The notes below the pieces were generated by a model that saw only the letters and a program-made list of their open reading frames with translations, searched no databases and had not been told where the DNA came from. A stretch of 45,784 nucleotides of DNA from an uncultured Oscillibacter sp. (GTDB lineage Bacteria; Bacillota; Clostridia; Oscillospirales; Oscillospiraceae), in assembly GCF_900546705.1 (NCBI RefSeq), contig NZ_URDP01000015.1, positions 1 to 45,784 of the forward strand. The letters are read 5' to 3'. The position numbers were made by a program, and so were the translations under genes. Below are positions 23,679 through 32,257 of the stretch, one piece after another (position 1 is the stretch's first letter; every line of letters begins with the position of its first letter).

Positions 23679-25898
23679 TCAGGCAGCGGCGGCAGTCTCA
23701 GCGGGGACCACTTTCTGGCAGAAGTTGGACAGATACTCCGCCACCTGGAAGCGCATGGCAGACGAAGTTGGGAAGAGGACCTTGTCGGTCACCAGTACCC
23801 CGGAATCCACCGCCCAGGTCATGGCGTCCTTGGCATAGTCGCTGACCGTATCCTTGTCCGTGAACGCATCGTACAGCCCCGTGCTCTTCACGTTCACATC
23901 GTAGCCCTTGAACTGGGCGTAACGGTACAGGATGGTCAAAAACTGCTGGCGGGAGATGGCCTCCTTGGGCGCAAAGGTCGTCTCGGTCTTTCCGGTGGTC
24001 AGGCCGTTTTCAGCCGCCCAAGTGATGGCCTTGGCAAAGGCGGAGTCTGCGGCCACGTCGGTGAAGGGATTGGCGATGGTGGGTTCGGGAGAGCCGTTCA
24101 TCCGCCAGAGCACCGTGACCATCTGTCCCCGGTTCATGGTGGCGTTGGGGGCAAAGGTCTGCTCGGTGATGCCCTTGAAAATGTTGTTGTCATAGCAGTA
24201 CTTTACGGCATCATAATAGGGTTCGCTGGCAGAAACGTCGATAAAGGGCAGTCCCCGCTGGATGGTGATGCGGCCCTGGGCGGTACCGTAGTCCTTGGCG
24301 GTGACCGTGCCGCCCAGCTCGTCGGTGATATAGTTCATGACCACCTCGTCCATGGCAAGGCCCAGATCATAGTTGACGGTGGCGGCACTGAAGGCATAAT
24401 AGGTGTCGCCGCCGGCGGCCAGAAAATCGTTGGTGGCGATGGTGTAGGTGGCCTTGGGGTCGAACGCCTTGCCGCCCACGGTCTGGATGCTCACACGATT
24501 GATACTCTTGGGAGCATAGTAGGTGGAGCCGGGATACAGCTCGCCCTGGTCATAAGTTTTGTCCGTATCCACGGTAAAGGTGATGCCGGAAACCTGGGGG
24601 AAGCCACCGATGGACTCCGGCGTGCAGTAGGTGGACGCCTCCAGGGCCTCCAGCAGTTCCGCGCCGGTGACCTTGACGATGCTCAATGTGTTGCCGAAGG
24701 GCAGAACGGTGTTGATATCCTTTTTGGTGATGCTGCCTGCGGCGATGGAGGCCCGGATACCGCCGCCGTTGGTCACGGCCGCGTCCACCTGCTCGCCGGT
24801 TTCCTCCGCGCCCCAGACCAGGGCGTCGGCGATCAGGTCACCCAGATTGGTCTCCGCCGTACGGACGTTGGCCTTCTCCCCGTCCAGCGCCACCTCGGTC
24901 TTGGCAAACACCGTGCCGTAGTCGTCGTCGATGGCCTTCTGGATGGCGGCGGCGCGGTCGGCAACGGTCTTGTCCGGGGTAACGGTGATATCAGCGGTGG
25001 GGATGGTGGTGGCCTCCAGCCTGCCGTCGGCGATGACCACCAGGCCGATGCTTTCAAACTTGGTTCCGGTGGAGGTCAGCACTGCACCGTTGACCTTATA
25101 CGTACCGGTGGCGATGGTCACGCCGCCCACCTCTGTGACCTGTCCGCCCAGAGCCAGGAAAATGTCCTCCTGGGTGGAGTGAGAGTGGCCGTCGATGAAC
25201 AGATCGATGCCGTCTACCTTTTCCAGCAGGTCGATGGAGCGGTTGCCCTTGGACTCTTCGTCAATGCCCAGATGGCCCAGGCACACGATCACGTCGCAGC
25301 CGGCAGCCTTCAGCTGCTCCACCTGCTCCTGAGCGCACTCCGCCAGGGCGTCGCCGGAGAGGAACGTGACTCCCTGGATCTTGGCAGGGTGGGCCTTGGT
25401 GGCCGTCTCCGGCGTATCCAGTCCGAACACGCCGATCTTGGTGCCGTCGGGAGCGGTAAAGGTCACATTGTCCTCAAAGGCGGTCTTGCCCTGATAGAGC
25501 ACGTTGGCCGCCACAATGGGAAAATTCGCCTGGTCGGCCAGCTTGCTGAGGTTGGCATAGCCGTAGTCGAACTCGTGATTGCCCGGTGCGGCTGCATCGT
25601 AGCCCGCCAGGTTCATCAGCTCCACGGCCGCAGCGCCCTCACCGGCGCTGACCGTGGGGTCGCCCTGGCTGAAATCCCCTGCGTCCAGCAGCAGCACATA
25701 GGCGCCCATGTCTTCATACGTTTTTTTCAGTGCAGCGACCTTGGCGTAGCCGTCGATGGCACCGTGCACATCGTTGGTGTGCAGGATCACCACGGCGCCG
25801 CTGAGGTCATCGGCGGATGTTTCGGCGGCTGCGGCCGTGACGCCCAGAGACAGCATCATGGCCACAACAAGGAACAGCGACAGAACTTTCTTTTTCAT
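23679..25898 (-). CDS. Exported 5'-nucleotidase/metallophosphatase with three SLH domains
   Basis: A 739-residue surface enzyme. A signal peptide (MKKKVLSLFLVVAMMLSLGVTAAAAE) is followed by a calcineurin-like metallophosphatase domain at about 35-290, with metal ligands in HTNDVHG, DAGDFSQG, GNHEFD, CLGHLG and DGHSHS. A 5'-nucleotidase C-terminal substrate domain spans about 300-545 (NLGDLIADALVWG, TNGGGIR, LPFGNTL, NDFLAAGGD). Three SLH repeats lie at about 550-730 (FIDVSASEPYYDAVKYCYDNNIFKG and so on). It should sit on the cell wall and release phosphate and nucleosides from extracellular nucleotides. The ATG at 25898 has AAGGAGG upstream. Confidence 0.93.
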   Translation of the reverse strand: MKKKVLSLFLVVAMMLSLGVTAAAAETSADDLSGAVVILHTNDVHGAIDGYAKVAALKKTYEDMGAYVLLLDAGDFSQGDPTVSAGEGAAAVELMNLAGYDAAAPGNHEFDYGYANLSKLADQANFPIVAANVLYQGKTAFEDNVTFTAPDGTKIGVFGLDTPETATKAHPAKIQGVTFLSGDALAECAQEQVEQLKAAGCDVIVCLGHLGIDEESKGNRSIDLLEKVDGIDLFIDGHSHSTQEDIFLALGGQVTEVGGVTIATGTYKVNGAVLTSTGTKFESIGLVVIADGRLEATTIPTADITVTPDKTVADRAAAIQKAIDDDYGTVFAKTEVALDGEKANVRTAETNLGDLIADALVWGAEETGEQVDAAVTNGGGIRASIAAGSITKKDINTVLPFGNTLSIVKVTGAELLEALEASTYCTPESIGGFPQVSGITFTVDTDKTYDQGELYPGSTYYAPKSINRVSIQTVGGKAFDPKATYTIATNDFLAAGGDTYYAFSAATVNYDLGLAMDEVVMNYITDELGGTVTAKDYGTAQGRITIQRGLPFIDVSASEPYYDAVKYCYDNNIFKGITEQTFAPNATMNRGQMVTVLWRMNGSPEPTIANPFTDVAADSAFAKAITWAAENGLTTGKTETTFAPKEAISRQQFLTILYRYAQFKGYDVNVKSTGLYDAFTDKDTVSDYAKDAMTWAVDSGVLVTDKVLFPTSSAMRFQVAEYLSNFCQKVVPAETAAAA

Positions 25899-25949
25899 TC
25901 TTAAACCTCCTTCGTTTCACCCGGAGCCGCACGCGCTCCTATGTAGCTT

Positions 25950-25964
25950 GAGTATATCATACTC
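25950..25964. repeat. Palindrome GAGTAT-ATC-ATACTC
   Basis: A 15-bp palindrome that contains a TATACT -10-like box on the minus strand, 52 bp upstream of the 5'-nucleotidase start. It could be an operator or just the promoter sequence; no matching -35 was found. Confidence 0.4.
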
Positions 25965-26049
25965 CCTTCGGAAAGCCCACGGGCATTTCCGTGTTCCCGG
26001 TAAAATTTCTCCCGGTTTTTTTGTGAAACATTCCTTTTTCCCCCAAGGG

Positions 26050-26078
26050 TGGAAATTCGGCCGCTGGGGTGCTATACT
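26050..26078 (+). promoter_or_regulatory. Promoter of the dihydropyrimidinase gene
   Basis: TGGAAA (26050-26055) and TATACT (26073-26078) with a 17-bp spacer, 33 bp before the ATG. Confidence 0.5.
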
Positions 26079-26110
26079 GACCATAAATTCAACGAGAGGA
26101 GTGAGTAGGC

Positions 26111-27484
26111 ATGAAAACTCTGCTCAAGGGCGGCAGCGTGGTCACCGGAAACGGCGTCAAGCGGGCCGACGTACTGCTGGAGGGAGAGAAGATTCTCCAG
26201 GTGGGCCGCAGGCTGGGCGACGCCGACCAGGTGACGGACGTTTCCGGCTGCCTGCTGTTCCCCGGCTTCATCGACGCCCACACCCACTTTGATCTGGACG
26301 TGGCCGGAACCACCACCGCCGACGATTTTTTCTCCGGCAGCCGGGCGGCGCTCCGGGGCGGCACCACCACCGTCATCGACTTCGCCTGCCCCAACAAGGG
26401 CGAGAGCCTGCACCAGGGGCTGGAACTGTGGCACCGGAAGGCCGACGGCAGAACCTTCTGCGACTACGGCTTCCACATGACCATCGACGACTGGAACGAG
26501 TCCATCCGGGCGGAGCTGCCGGACATGTTCGCCCAGGGCGTCTCCTCCTTCAAGATGTACATGACCTACCCGGCCATGATGATCGGCGACCGGGACATGT
26601 ACTGGGCCCTGAAGGAGCTGCGGCGGCTGGGCGGCATCTGCGGCGTCCACTGTGAAAACGCCGGCGTTATCGATGGCCGCATCGCCGAGCGGAAAAACGC
26701 CGGCCACATGGGGCCGGACTCCCACCCCATCACCCGGCCGCCCTATCTGGAGGCGGAGGCCGTCAGTCGGCTGCTGCGTCTGGCCCAGGCGGCGGAGTGT
26801 CCGGTGGTCATCGTCCATCTGACCAACCAGGATGCCCTTCTGGAGGTGGAGCACGCCCGCCGGCGGGGCCAGCGGGTCTACGTGGAGACCTGCCCTCAGT
26901 ACCTGCTGCTGGACGAGAGCGTGTACTTTAACGCCGACTACTCCTCCGCCGCCCGGTACGTGTGCGCTCCTCCCCTGCGGGAAAAGAGCCAGCAGGAGTA
27001 TTTGTGGCACGCCCTGCGCCGGGGCCGCATCCAGACCGTGTCCACAGACCACTGCTCGTTCACCCTGGCCCAGAAGGACATGGGCCGGGAGGACTTCACC
27101 CGCATCCCGGGCGGACTGCCCGGCGTGGAGACCCGGGGTGAGCTGATCTACTCCTACGGCGTGGCCAAGCACCGGCTCACCGCCGCCCAGATGTGCCGGG
27201 TGCTCAGTGAGAACCCCGCCCGGCTGTACGGTCTGTTTCCCCGCAAGGGCATTCTCCGTGCCGGCAGCGACGCCGACATCGTGGTCTACGACCCCCGCAC
27301 CAGCCATGTGATCCGCAGCGAAGACAGCCTCTCCCGGGCGGACTACAGCCCCTACGAGGGCTTTGTTACCGCCGGCGGAATCCGGCAGGTGTGGCTGCGG
27401 GGCCATCTGGCCGTGGACGGCGGCCAAGTGCTGGACGAGGTACCCGCAGGACAGTACCTGGCCCGGGGCAAAAACGCCCTGTAA
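26111..27484 (+). CDS. hydA: Dihydropyrimidinase/D-hydantoinase
   Basis: Zinc amidohydrolase that opens dihydropyrimidine or hydantoin rings. In the 457 residues all binuclear metal ligands can be seen: His57 and His59 (DAHTHFD), the carboxylated Lys148 (SSFKMYMTYP), His180 (VHCEN), His236 (IVHLTN) and Asp313 (STDHCSF). The length and the NPARLYGLFPRKG ending fit the family. The ATG at 26111 has GAGAGGAG upstream. It is a lone gene with its own terminator; no partner enzymes (dihydropyrimidine dehydrogenase, ureidopropionase) are nearby. Allantoinase or phenylhydantoinase activity is possible. Confidence 0.9.
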   Translation: MKTLLKGGSVVTGNGVKRADVLLEGEKILQVGRRLGDADQVTDVSGCLLFPGFIDAHTHFDLDVAGTTTADDFFSGSRAALRGGTTTVIDFACPNKGESLHQGLELWHRKADGRTFCDYGFHMTIDDWNESIRAELPDMFAQGVSSFKMYMTYPAMMIGDRDMYWALKELRRLGGICGVHCENAGVIDGRIAERKNAGHMGPDSHPITRPPYLEAEAVSRLLRLAQAAECPVVIVHLTNQDALLEVEHARRRGQRVYVETCPQYLLLDESVYFNADYSSAARYVCAPPLREKSQQEYLWHALRRGRIQTVSTDHCSFTLAQKDMGREDFTRIPGGLPGVETRGELIYSYGVAKHRLTAAQMCRVLSENPARLYGLFPRKGILRAGSDADIVVYDPRTSHVIRSEDSLSRADYSPYEGFVTAGGIRQVWLRGHLAVDGGQVLDEVPAGQYLARGKNAL

Positions 27485-27507
27485 GGCAATTCCCTCCCCC
27501 CCACAGC

Positions 27508-27539
27508 AATGGGAGCGCAGTTTTGCGCTCCCATTTTTT
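27508..27539 (+). terminator. Terminator after hydA
   Basis: Twelve-bp arms AATGGGAGCGCA (27508-27519) and its complement (27524-27535), GTTT loop, then a T run. Confidence 0.9.
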
Positions 27540-27628
27540 GTTTCTTTTTTCAGTAAAATTCTGTATTTTTTATGAGATATCGAGGCATTTTGTGCTGTTT
27601 GTTTACAAAATTTTAACTGCCATCTCTA

Positions 27629-27657
27629 TTTACATTTTCAAGTTGTCAGTATATAAT
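27629..27657 (+). promoter_or_regulatory. Promoter of the osmolyte-transport operon
   Basis: TTTACA (27629-27634), 17 bp, TATAAT (27652-27657). A TTGTCAGT...GGTGACAT inverted pair (TGTCA at 27644-27648, TGACA at 27686-27690) brackets the transcription start and is a candidate operator for the first gene product. Confidence 0.75.
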
Positions 27658-27694
27658 AGCCCCAAGCAACCATAGTCTGGAAAGGTGACATCCT

Positions 27695-28336
27695 ATGAAA
27701 CAGTCTATGAAACAATCTGTCGTCCCCTCCCAATATCTGCAGATCGCGCTGGATCTGGCCACCCGGATTGCCAAGGGCGAGCTGGCGGAGGGCAGCCGCA
27801 TCTACGGCCGCTCCGTCATGGCCTCGGAGTACAACGTCTCGCCGGAGACCATCCGCCGGGCCCTGCGGCTTCTGGCCGACATGAAGGTCGTGGAGGTCAA
27901 GCCCCAGAGCGGGGCGAAAGTCCTCTCCGCCGACAGTGCCCGCCGCTACATCGCAAACTTTGAAGAGGGCGCCGACGTACATGCCCTGCGGGCGCGGCTC
28001 AAGGACCTGCTGGCCGAATCCGAACAGCTCAGCCGCAGTCTTACAGAGACGGTGACGGCCCTCATCAAAAACCGGGAGACCTTTGCCGCCGCGGGAGAAC
28101 CTCTCCCCAACTACGAAGTCCCGGTTCCCAAGGACTCGCCCCTGATCGGCAAGAGCATCGGCGCATTGAAATTCTGGCAGTCCACCGGCGGCACCATCGT
28201 GGCCATCCGCCGGGGACAAACCGTCATCCTCTCCCCCGGCCCCTACGCAGAGCTCTACGCCGGGGATATCATCGTACTGGTAGGGAGCCCCGCCGCCGCG
28301 GAGGCCGCCCACCACCTGGTCAGTGCAAAGGAGTGA
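27695..28336 (+). CDS. busR: BusR-like GntR regulator with RCK_C (TrkA-C) domain
   Basis: A 213-residue regulator. Residues 10-80 are a GntR winged helix (GRSVMASEYNVSPETIRRALRLLADMKVVEVKPQSGAKV). Residues 95-125 are a coiled coil. Residues 135-213 are an RCK_C domain (LIGKSIGALKFWQSTGGTIVAIRRGQ, YAGDIIVLVGS). This is the layout of BusR of Lactococcus and Streptococcus, which binds c-di-AMP through RCK_C and represses the glycine-betaine transporter genes. Here it is the first gene of the transporter operon itself and its stop touches the next start, so autoregulation is likely. The DNA- and ligand-binding claims are by analogy. Confidence 0.87.
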   Translation: MKQSMKQSVVPSQYLQIALDLATRIAKGELAEGSRIYGRSVMASEYNVSPETIRRALRLLADMKVVEVKPQSGAKVLSADSARRYIANFEEGADVHALRARLKDLLAESEQLSRSLTETVTALIKNRETFAAAGEPLPNYEVPVPKDSPLIGKSIGALKFWQSTGGTIVAIRRGQTVILSPGPYAELYAGDIIVLVGSPAAAEAAHHLVSAKE

Positions 28337-28342
28337 ATGTCT

Positions 28343-29455
28343 ATGATCCAATTTGAGCATGTCTCCAAAAGCTATGGAAAGACTCCCATCTTGAAAGACC
28401 TGAATTTCACCATTCCCGACGGGCAGTTCGTGGTGCTCATCGGCCCATCCGGCTGCGGCAAAACCACCACCCTCAAGACCATCAACCGCCTGATCGACAT
28501 CGATGCGGGTACCATCTCCATCGACGGCAGCGACATCCGCTCCTCGGACAAGGTGGAGCTCCGGCGCCATATCGGCTACGTGATCCAGCAGATCGGTCTG
28601 TTTCCCAACATGACCGTGGCCCAGAACATCTGCGTGGTCCCCCGCCTTTTGAAGTACGACAAGCAAAAACAGGAGAACATCGTCCGGGAGATGCTCAAAA
28701 TGGTCAACATGGAGCAATACGCGGACAAGTACCCCTCCGAACTCTCCGGCGGGCAGCAGCAGCGCATCGGCGTGCTGCGGGCCCTGGCCGCCTCTCCTCC
28801 CATCGTGCTGATGGACGAACCCTTCTCAGCCCTGGACCCCATGACCCGGGAAGTCCTCCAGGATGAAGTGAAGAACATTCAGCAGAAGCTGGGCAAGACC
28901 ATCGTCTTCGTCAGCCACGACATGGGCGAGGCGCTGAAGCTGGCAGACATCATCATCTTCATGGAGAGCGGCCGGGTGGTGCAGATGGCCTCCCCGGAGG
29001 AGATGCTGGAGCACCCGGCCAACGACCTGGTCCGCAACTTCCTGGGCAAGCACTCCCCGGAGACGCCCGCTCCCTCCAAGGTGGAGAGCTTCATGCGCAC
29101 CAACGTGTCCAGCGTGCACCGGGACCGGGGCGTGCTGGAGTGCGCCGAGCGCATGGCCCGCAGCAGCGTGGACACCCTGCTGGTCACCGACGAATCGGAC
29201 CGCTACGTGGGCACCGTCTCCATCGGCGACATCCGCCACTGGGGCCGGGAGCTCAACAGCATCGAGCCCCTGATCCGTCAGACCGCCCGCACCGTCCGGG
29301 TGGGCGACGAGGCAAAAGAGAGCTTTGACTACCTTCTGGACTCCGGCGCCAACTACGTGGTGGTTCTCAATGAGGACGACACCATTGCCGGTATCGTGAC
29401 CAAGACCAGCGTGGCGCGATCCGTGGCGGAGAACCTGTGGGGGGATGCCAAATGA
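28343..29455 (+). CDS. opuCA: Glycine-betaine/carnitine/choline ABC transporter ATPase with CBS pair
   Basis: Drives import of compatible solutes. The 370 residues have Walker A GPSGCGKTT at 34-42, the Q loop IQQIGLF, signature LSGGQQQR, Walker B IVLMDEP and H-loop FVSHD. Two CBS domains at about 250-365 can sense ionic strength or nucleotides. The start at 28343 (MIQFEHVSKSYG) is preferred: AGGAG lies 9 bases upstream, and the ATG two codons earlier is too close to it. The end overlaps the permease gene by 4 bp (ATGA). Confidence 0.95.
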   Translation: MIQFEHVSKSYGKTPILKDLNFTIPDGQFVVLIGPSGCGKTTTLKTINRLIDIDAGTISIDGSDIRSSDKVELRRHIGYVIQQIGLFPNMTVAQNICVVPRLLKYDKQKQENIVREMLKMVNMEQYADKYPSELSGGQQQRIGVLRALAASPPIVLMDEPFSALDPMTREVLQDEVKNIQQKLGKTIVFVSHDMGEALKLADIIIFMESGRVVQMASPEEMLEHPANDLVRNFLGKHSPETPAPSKVESFMRTNVSSVHRDRGVLECAERMARSSVDTLLVTDESDRYVGTVSIGDIRHWGRELNSIEPLIRQTARTVRVGDEAKESFDYLLDSGANYVVVLNEDDTIAGIVTKTSVARSVAENLWGDAK

Positions 29456-30093
29456 GCGCTTTGATGGAAACCTACGGCGCCATGCTGCTCAAAGCCATCG
29501 GCACACACACGGTCTATGTGCTGGTCTCCGTGGCCATCGGCTTTGTGCTGGGACTGGTGCTGGGCATTCTCCTCTCCCGGGTTCCCAGGTGGTCCATGGT
29601 GATTTTGCCGGTGCTGTCCATTTTCCAGACCATCCCCGGTCTGGTGTTCATCGGCGTGCTGTATATCTGCTGGGGCATGATCTACCCCACCGTCATCGTG
29701 GCACTGAGCATCTACGCCATGTTCCCCGTACTGAAAAACACCTACACCGGTATTCTGGAGGTGGAGGATAAGTACATCGAAGCCGCCAAGGGCTGCGGCA
29801 TGTCCCGGCTCCAGACCCTGGTGAAGGTGGAGCTGCCCCTGGCCATGCCCACCATCATCGCCGGACTGCGGATGTCCACCATCTACACCGTCTCCTGGGC
29901 GGTGCTGGCGGCCATGATCGGCTTCGGCGGCCTGGGCAACTTCGTCTACCAGGGCGTCAGCTCCAACAACAATACCCTCATCCTTCTGGGCGCCGTCCCG
30001 GCGGCGGTGCTGGCCATCGTCTTCGGCGCGGTCATTGACGTGCTGCAAAAGAAGGTCACTCCCCGCGGCATGCAGAAGGAGGTGGGCAAATGA
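29452..30093 (+). CDS. opuCB: Osmolyte ABC transporter permease
   Basis: A 213-residue BPD-type permease with five to six membrane helices and the EAA loop EAAKGCGMSRLQTLVKVELPLAMPTIIAG (about residues 115-143) that contacts the ATPase. Length and sequence match OpuCB/ProW-type subunits. Start and stop codons overlap both neighbours by 4 bp, so the three transporter genes are translationally coupled. Confidence 0.94.
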   Translation: MSALMETYGAMLLKAIGTHTVYVLVSVAIGFVLGLVLGILLSRVPRWSMVILPVLSIFQTIPGLVFIGVLYICWGMIYPTVIVALSIYAMFPVLKNTYTGILEVEDKYIEAAKGCGMSRLQTLVKVELPLAMPTIIAGLRMSTIYTVSWAVLAAMIGFGGLGNFVYQGVSSNNNTLILLGAVPAAVLAIVFGAVIDVLQKKVTPRGMQKEVGK

Positions 30094-31589
30094 CCTGGTC
30101 TTTAATCTGTGAGCACCTGTTCATCGTGCTGGCAGCCAGCATCCTCTCCATCGCCGTGGGACTGCCCCTGGGCATCTGGGCCTATGTGTCCAAGACCGCC
30201 CGCCCCTTCATTCTGCGGCTGGTGGATCTGCTCCAGACCATCCCCTCCCTGGCATTGCTGGGCATGATCATGGTGGTGCTGGACCCGGGCAAGCTCACCG
30301 TGGTGGTGGGCATTACCCTCTACTCCCTCCTGCCCATCGTGCGCAACACCTGCCTGGGACTCCAGCAGGTGGACCCGGGCGTGAAAGAGGCGGCTCGGGG
30401 CATGGGCATGAGCAAGCCCTACCGGGTTTTGATGGTAGAGTTTCCCCTGGCGTTCCCCACCGTGTTCACCGGCATCCGCATCGCCGTGGTCAACGCCATC
30501 GGCACCGCGGTGTTCGCCGCTTTTGTGGGCGGCGGCGGCCTGGGCGGCGTCATCAACCGCAGCATCCGAATCAAGGACATGGGGCTGCTGCTTGGCGCCA
30601 CCGGCGTGCTGATGGTCATCGCCGTGGTGCTGGATCTGGTCATGGGCTGGTTTGAAAACCGGATGCGCAAGGACAAGGGCGGCTCCAAGAAAATGTGGAT
30701 TCCCGTGGCCGCCATTCTCGTGGCCTTCTGCCTGCTGCTTCCCTACGGCCGCGGCTCCTCCGGCGACATTCTGCTCTATGACGGCGACTACTCCGAAACC
30801 CAGCTGATGCACCACATGGTCAAGATGCTGGTGGAGGACCAGACAGACCTCACCGTCACCATTCAGGACCAGATGTCCCAGGTGAACAACTGGAACGCTC
30901 TCAAGGGAGACGACCACACCTGCGACCTGATGATCTCCTACGACGGCACCATCCTCACCACGTTCCTCCATCAGGACACCACGGACGTGCCCGAGGGCAC
31001 GAGCATTTACGACTATGTCAACGAGCAGCTGACCTCCTACGGCATGCGGCAGCTGGAGAAGCTGGGCTTTGACAACACCTACGCCATCGCCGTTCCCCAG
31101 GAAATCGCCGAGCAGTACGGCCTGGAGACCGTCAGTGACCTGGTGCCGGTGGCACCGGAGCTGGTGTTCGGCGCGGAGCACGAGTTCTTCACCCTGGAGG
31201 GCAGCATGAAGTACGGTCCCTTCACGGAGTTCTACGGTCTGAACTTCAAGGAGTGGGTGCCGGTGGACGTGAGTTTGAAGTACACGGCCATCGAAAACGG
31301 CAACTTTGACGTCACCGAGGTCTACGCCACCGACGGCCTCAACCGCAAGGTGGGACTGAAGATCCTGGACGATGACAAGAGCTTCTTCCCGGACTACAAC
31401 GGCGTGTTCCTGGTGCGGGACGACCTGCTGGAGCGCTATCCGGAGCTGGAGGGAATCCTCAATCAGCTCGCCGGCAAGATTCCCACGGAGCAGATGTCCG
31501 AGCTGACCTACCAGGTGGATGTGCTGGGCCGCACGGTGGACGATGTGGCCCGGGAGTTCCTGGTCAGTCAGGGACTGCTGAGCGAATGA
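30090..31589 (+). CDS. Permease fused to osmolyte-binding domain (OpuCD-OpuCC type)
   Basis: A 499-residue fusion. Residues 1-200 are a second BPD permease with its own EAA loop (KEAARGMGMSKPYRVLMVEFPLAFPTVFTG). A further helix at about 209-225 (MWIPVAAILVAFCLLLPYG) leads the chain outside. Residues 230-499 are an OpuAC/QAT-type substrate-binding domain that faces the medium. The fusion means each transporter carries two tethered binding domains if assembled as a dimer, or one if paired with OpuCB. The ligand (betaine, carnitine or choline) cannot be told from sequence by eye. Confidence 0.93.
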   Translation: MTWSLICEHLFIVLAASILSIAVGLPLGIWAYVSKTARPFILRLVDLLQTIPSLALLGMIMVVLDPGKLTVVVGITLYSLLPIVRNTCLGLQQVDPGVKEAARGMGMSKPYRVLMVEFPLAFPTVFTGIRIAVVNAIGTAVFAAFVGGGGLGGVINRSIRIKDMGLLLGATGVLMVIAVVLDLVMGWFENRMRKDKGGSKKMWIPVAAILVAFCLLLPYGRGSSGDILLYDGDYSETQLMHHMVKMLVEDQTDLTVTIQDQMSQVNNWNALKGDDHTCDLMISYDGTILTTFLHQDTTDVPEGTSIYDYVNEQLTSYGMRQLEKLGFDNTYAIAVPQEIAEQYGLETVSDLVPVAPELVFGAEHEFFTLEGSMKYGPFTEFYGLNFKEWVPVDVSLKYTAIENGNFDVTEVYATDGLNRKVGLKILDDDKSFFPDYNGVFLVRDDLLERYPELEGILNQLAGKIPTEQMSELTYQVDVLGRTVDDVAREFLVSQGLLSE

Positions 31590-31595
31590 ACAAAG

Positions 31596-31628
31596 GCGGC
31601 CGGAGGCACATTCCTCCGGCCGCTTTTT
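31596..31628 (+). terminator. Terminator of the osmolyte operon
   Basis: GCGGCCGGAGG (31596-31606) and CCTCCGGCCGC (31613-31623) with a 6-base loop, then TTTTT. Confidence 0.9.
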
Positions 31629-31629
31629 C

Positions 31630-31656
31630 GCAACCAACTCCGTTTTTTCCCGTCTG
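31630..31656 (+). promoter_or_regulatory. Candidate ECF-sigma promoter (GCAACC - 15 - CGTCTG)
   Basis: GCAACC (31630-31635) and CGTCTG (31651-31656), 15 bp between CAACC and CGTCT, lie 40 bp ahead of the sigma gene and no sigma-A boxes are visible. The AAC -35 core and CGTC -10 core are typical of ECF sigma autoregulated promoters. Confidence 0.5.
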
Positions 31657-31696
31657 ATTGGATAGAAAGCCAAAATTTGCACAGAGGGGGCATTCC

Positions 31697-32257
31697 ATGG
31701 AGGATCTGCAAATCATTCAGCTGTTCTGGGAGCGGTCGGAGCAGGCCATCTCAGAGACCGCAACAAAGTACGGCGTCTTCTTGTGGCGCATCGCCCGGAA
31801 TATCCTGGGCAGCCACGACGACGCAGACGAGTGCGTCAACGACACCTATCTGCGGGCCTGGAACGCCATTCCCCCGTCCCGGCCCTCCGTCCTCCGGGCC
31901 TGGCTGGGCCGCATCACCCGCAACCTCTCCCTGGACCGGTGGAACCAGTCCCGTACTCAGAAGCGGGGCGGCAGCGCCGTGGACGTGCTGCTGGGAGAAC
32001 TTTCGGAGTGCGTGCCCTCTCCCCACCGCACCGAACAGCACCTGGAGGATCAGGCCCTGGCAGACGCTCTGAGCGCCTTTTTGAGGACCCTTCCCCGGGA
32101 AAACCGGGTGATCTTCCTGCGGCGCTACTGGTACGGTGACCGCCTGGAGGTCATTGCCGCCGGCATGGACTGTTCCGCCGGAAAGGTCAAGTCCTCCCTG
32201 TTCCGTACCCGGAAGAAACTGCTGGCCTATCTGGAAAAGGAGGGGATCTGCCTATGA
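31697..32257 (+). CDS. ECF-type RNA polymerase sigma factor
   Basis: A 186-residue two-domain sigma factor. The region 2 part (KYGVFLWRIARNILGSHDDADECVNDTYLRAWNAIPP, then RAWLGRITRNLSLD) spans about residues 15-80. Region 4 (LRTLPRENRVIFLRRYWYGDRLEVIAAGMDCSAGKVKSSLFRTRKKL) spans about 120-180. There is no region 1 or 3. The start at 31697 has GAGGGGG 7 bases upstream. The end overlaps the next gene by 4 bp (ATGA), the usual layout for a sigma/anti-sigma pair. The signal and regulon are unknown. Confidence 0.9.
   Translation: MEDLQIIQLFWERSEQAISETATKYGVFLWRIARNILGSHDDADECVNDTYLRAWNAIPPSRPSVLRAWLGRITRNLSLDRWNQSRTQKRGGSAVDVLLGELSECVPSPHRTEQHLEDQALADALSAFLRTLPRENRVIFLRRYWYGDRLEVIAAGMDCSAGKVKSSLFRTRKKLLAYLEKEGICL

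Noticed and set aside
31596..31628. Attenuator controlling the ECF sigma gene
   Set aside because: The hairpin directly follows the transporter stop and has a normal T tail; it is simply the operon terminator, with the sigma promoter downstream of it.
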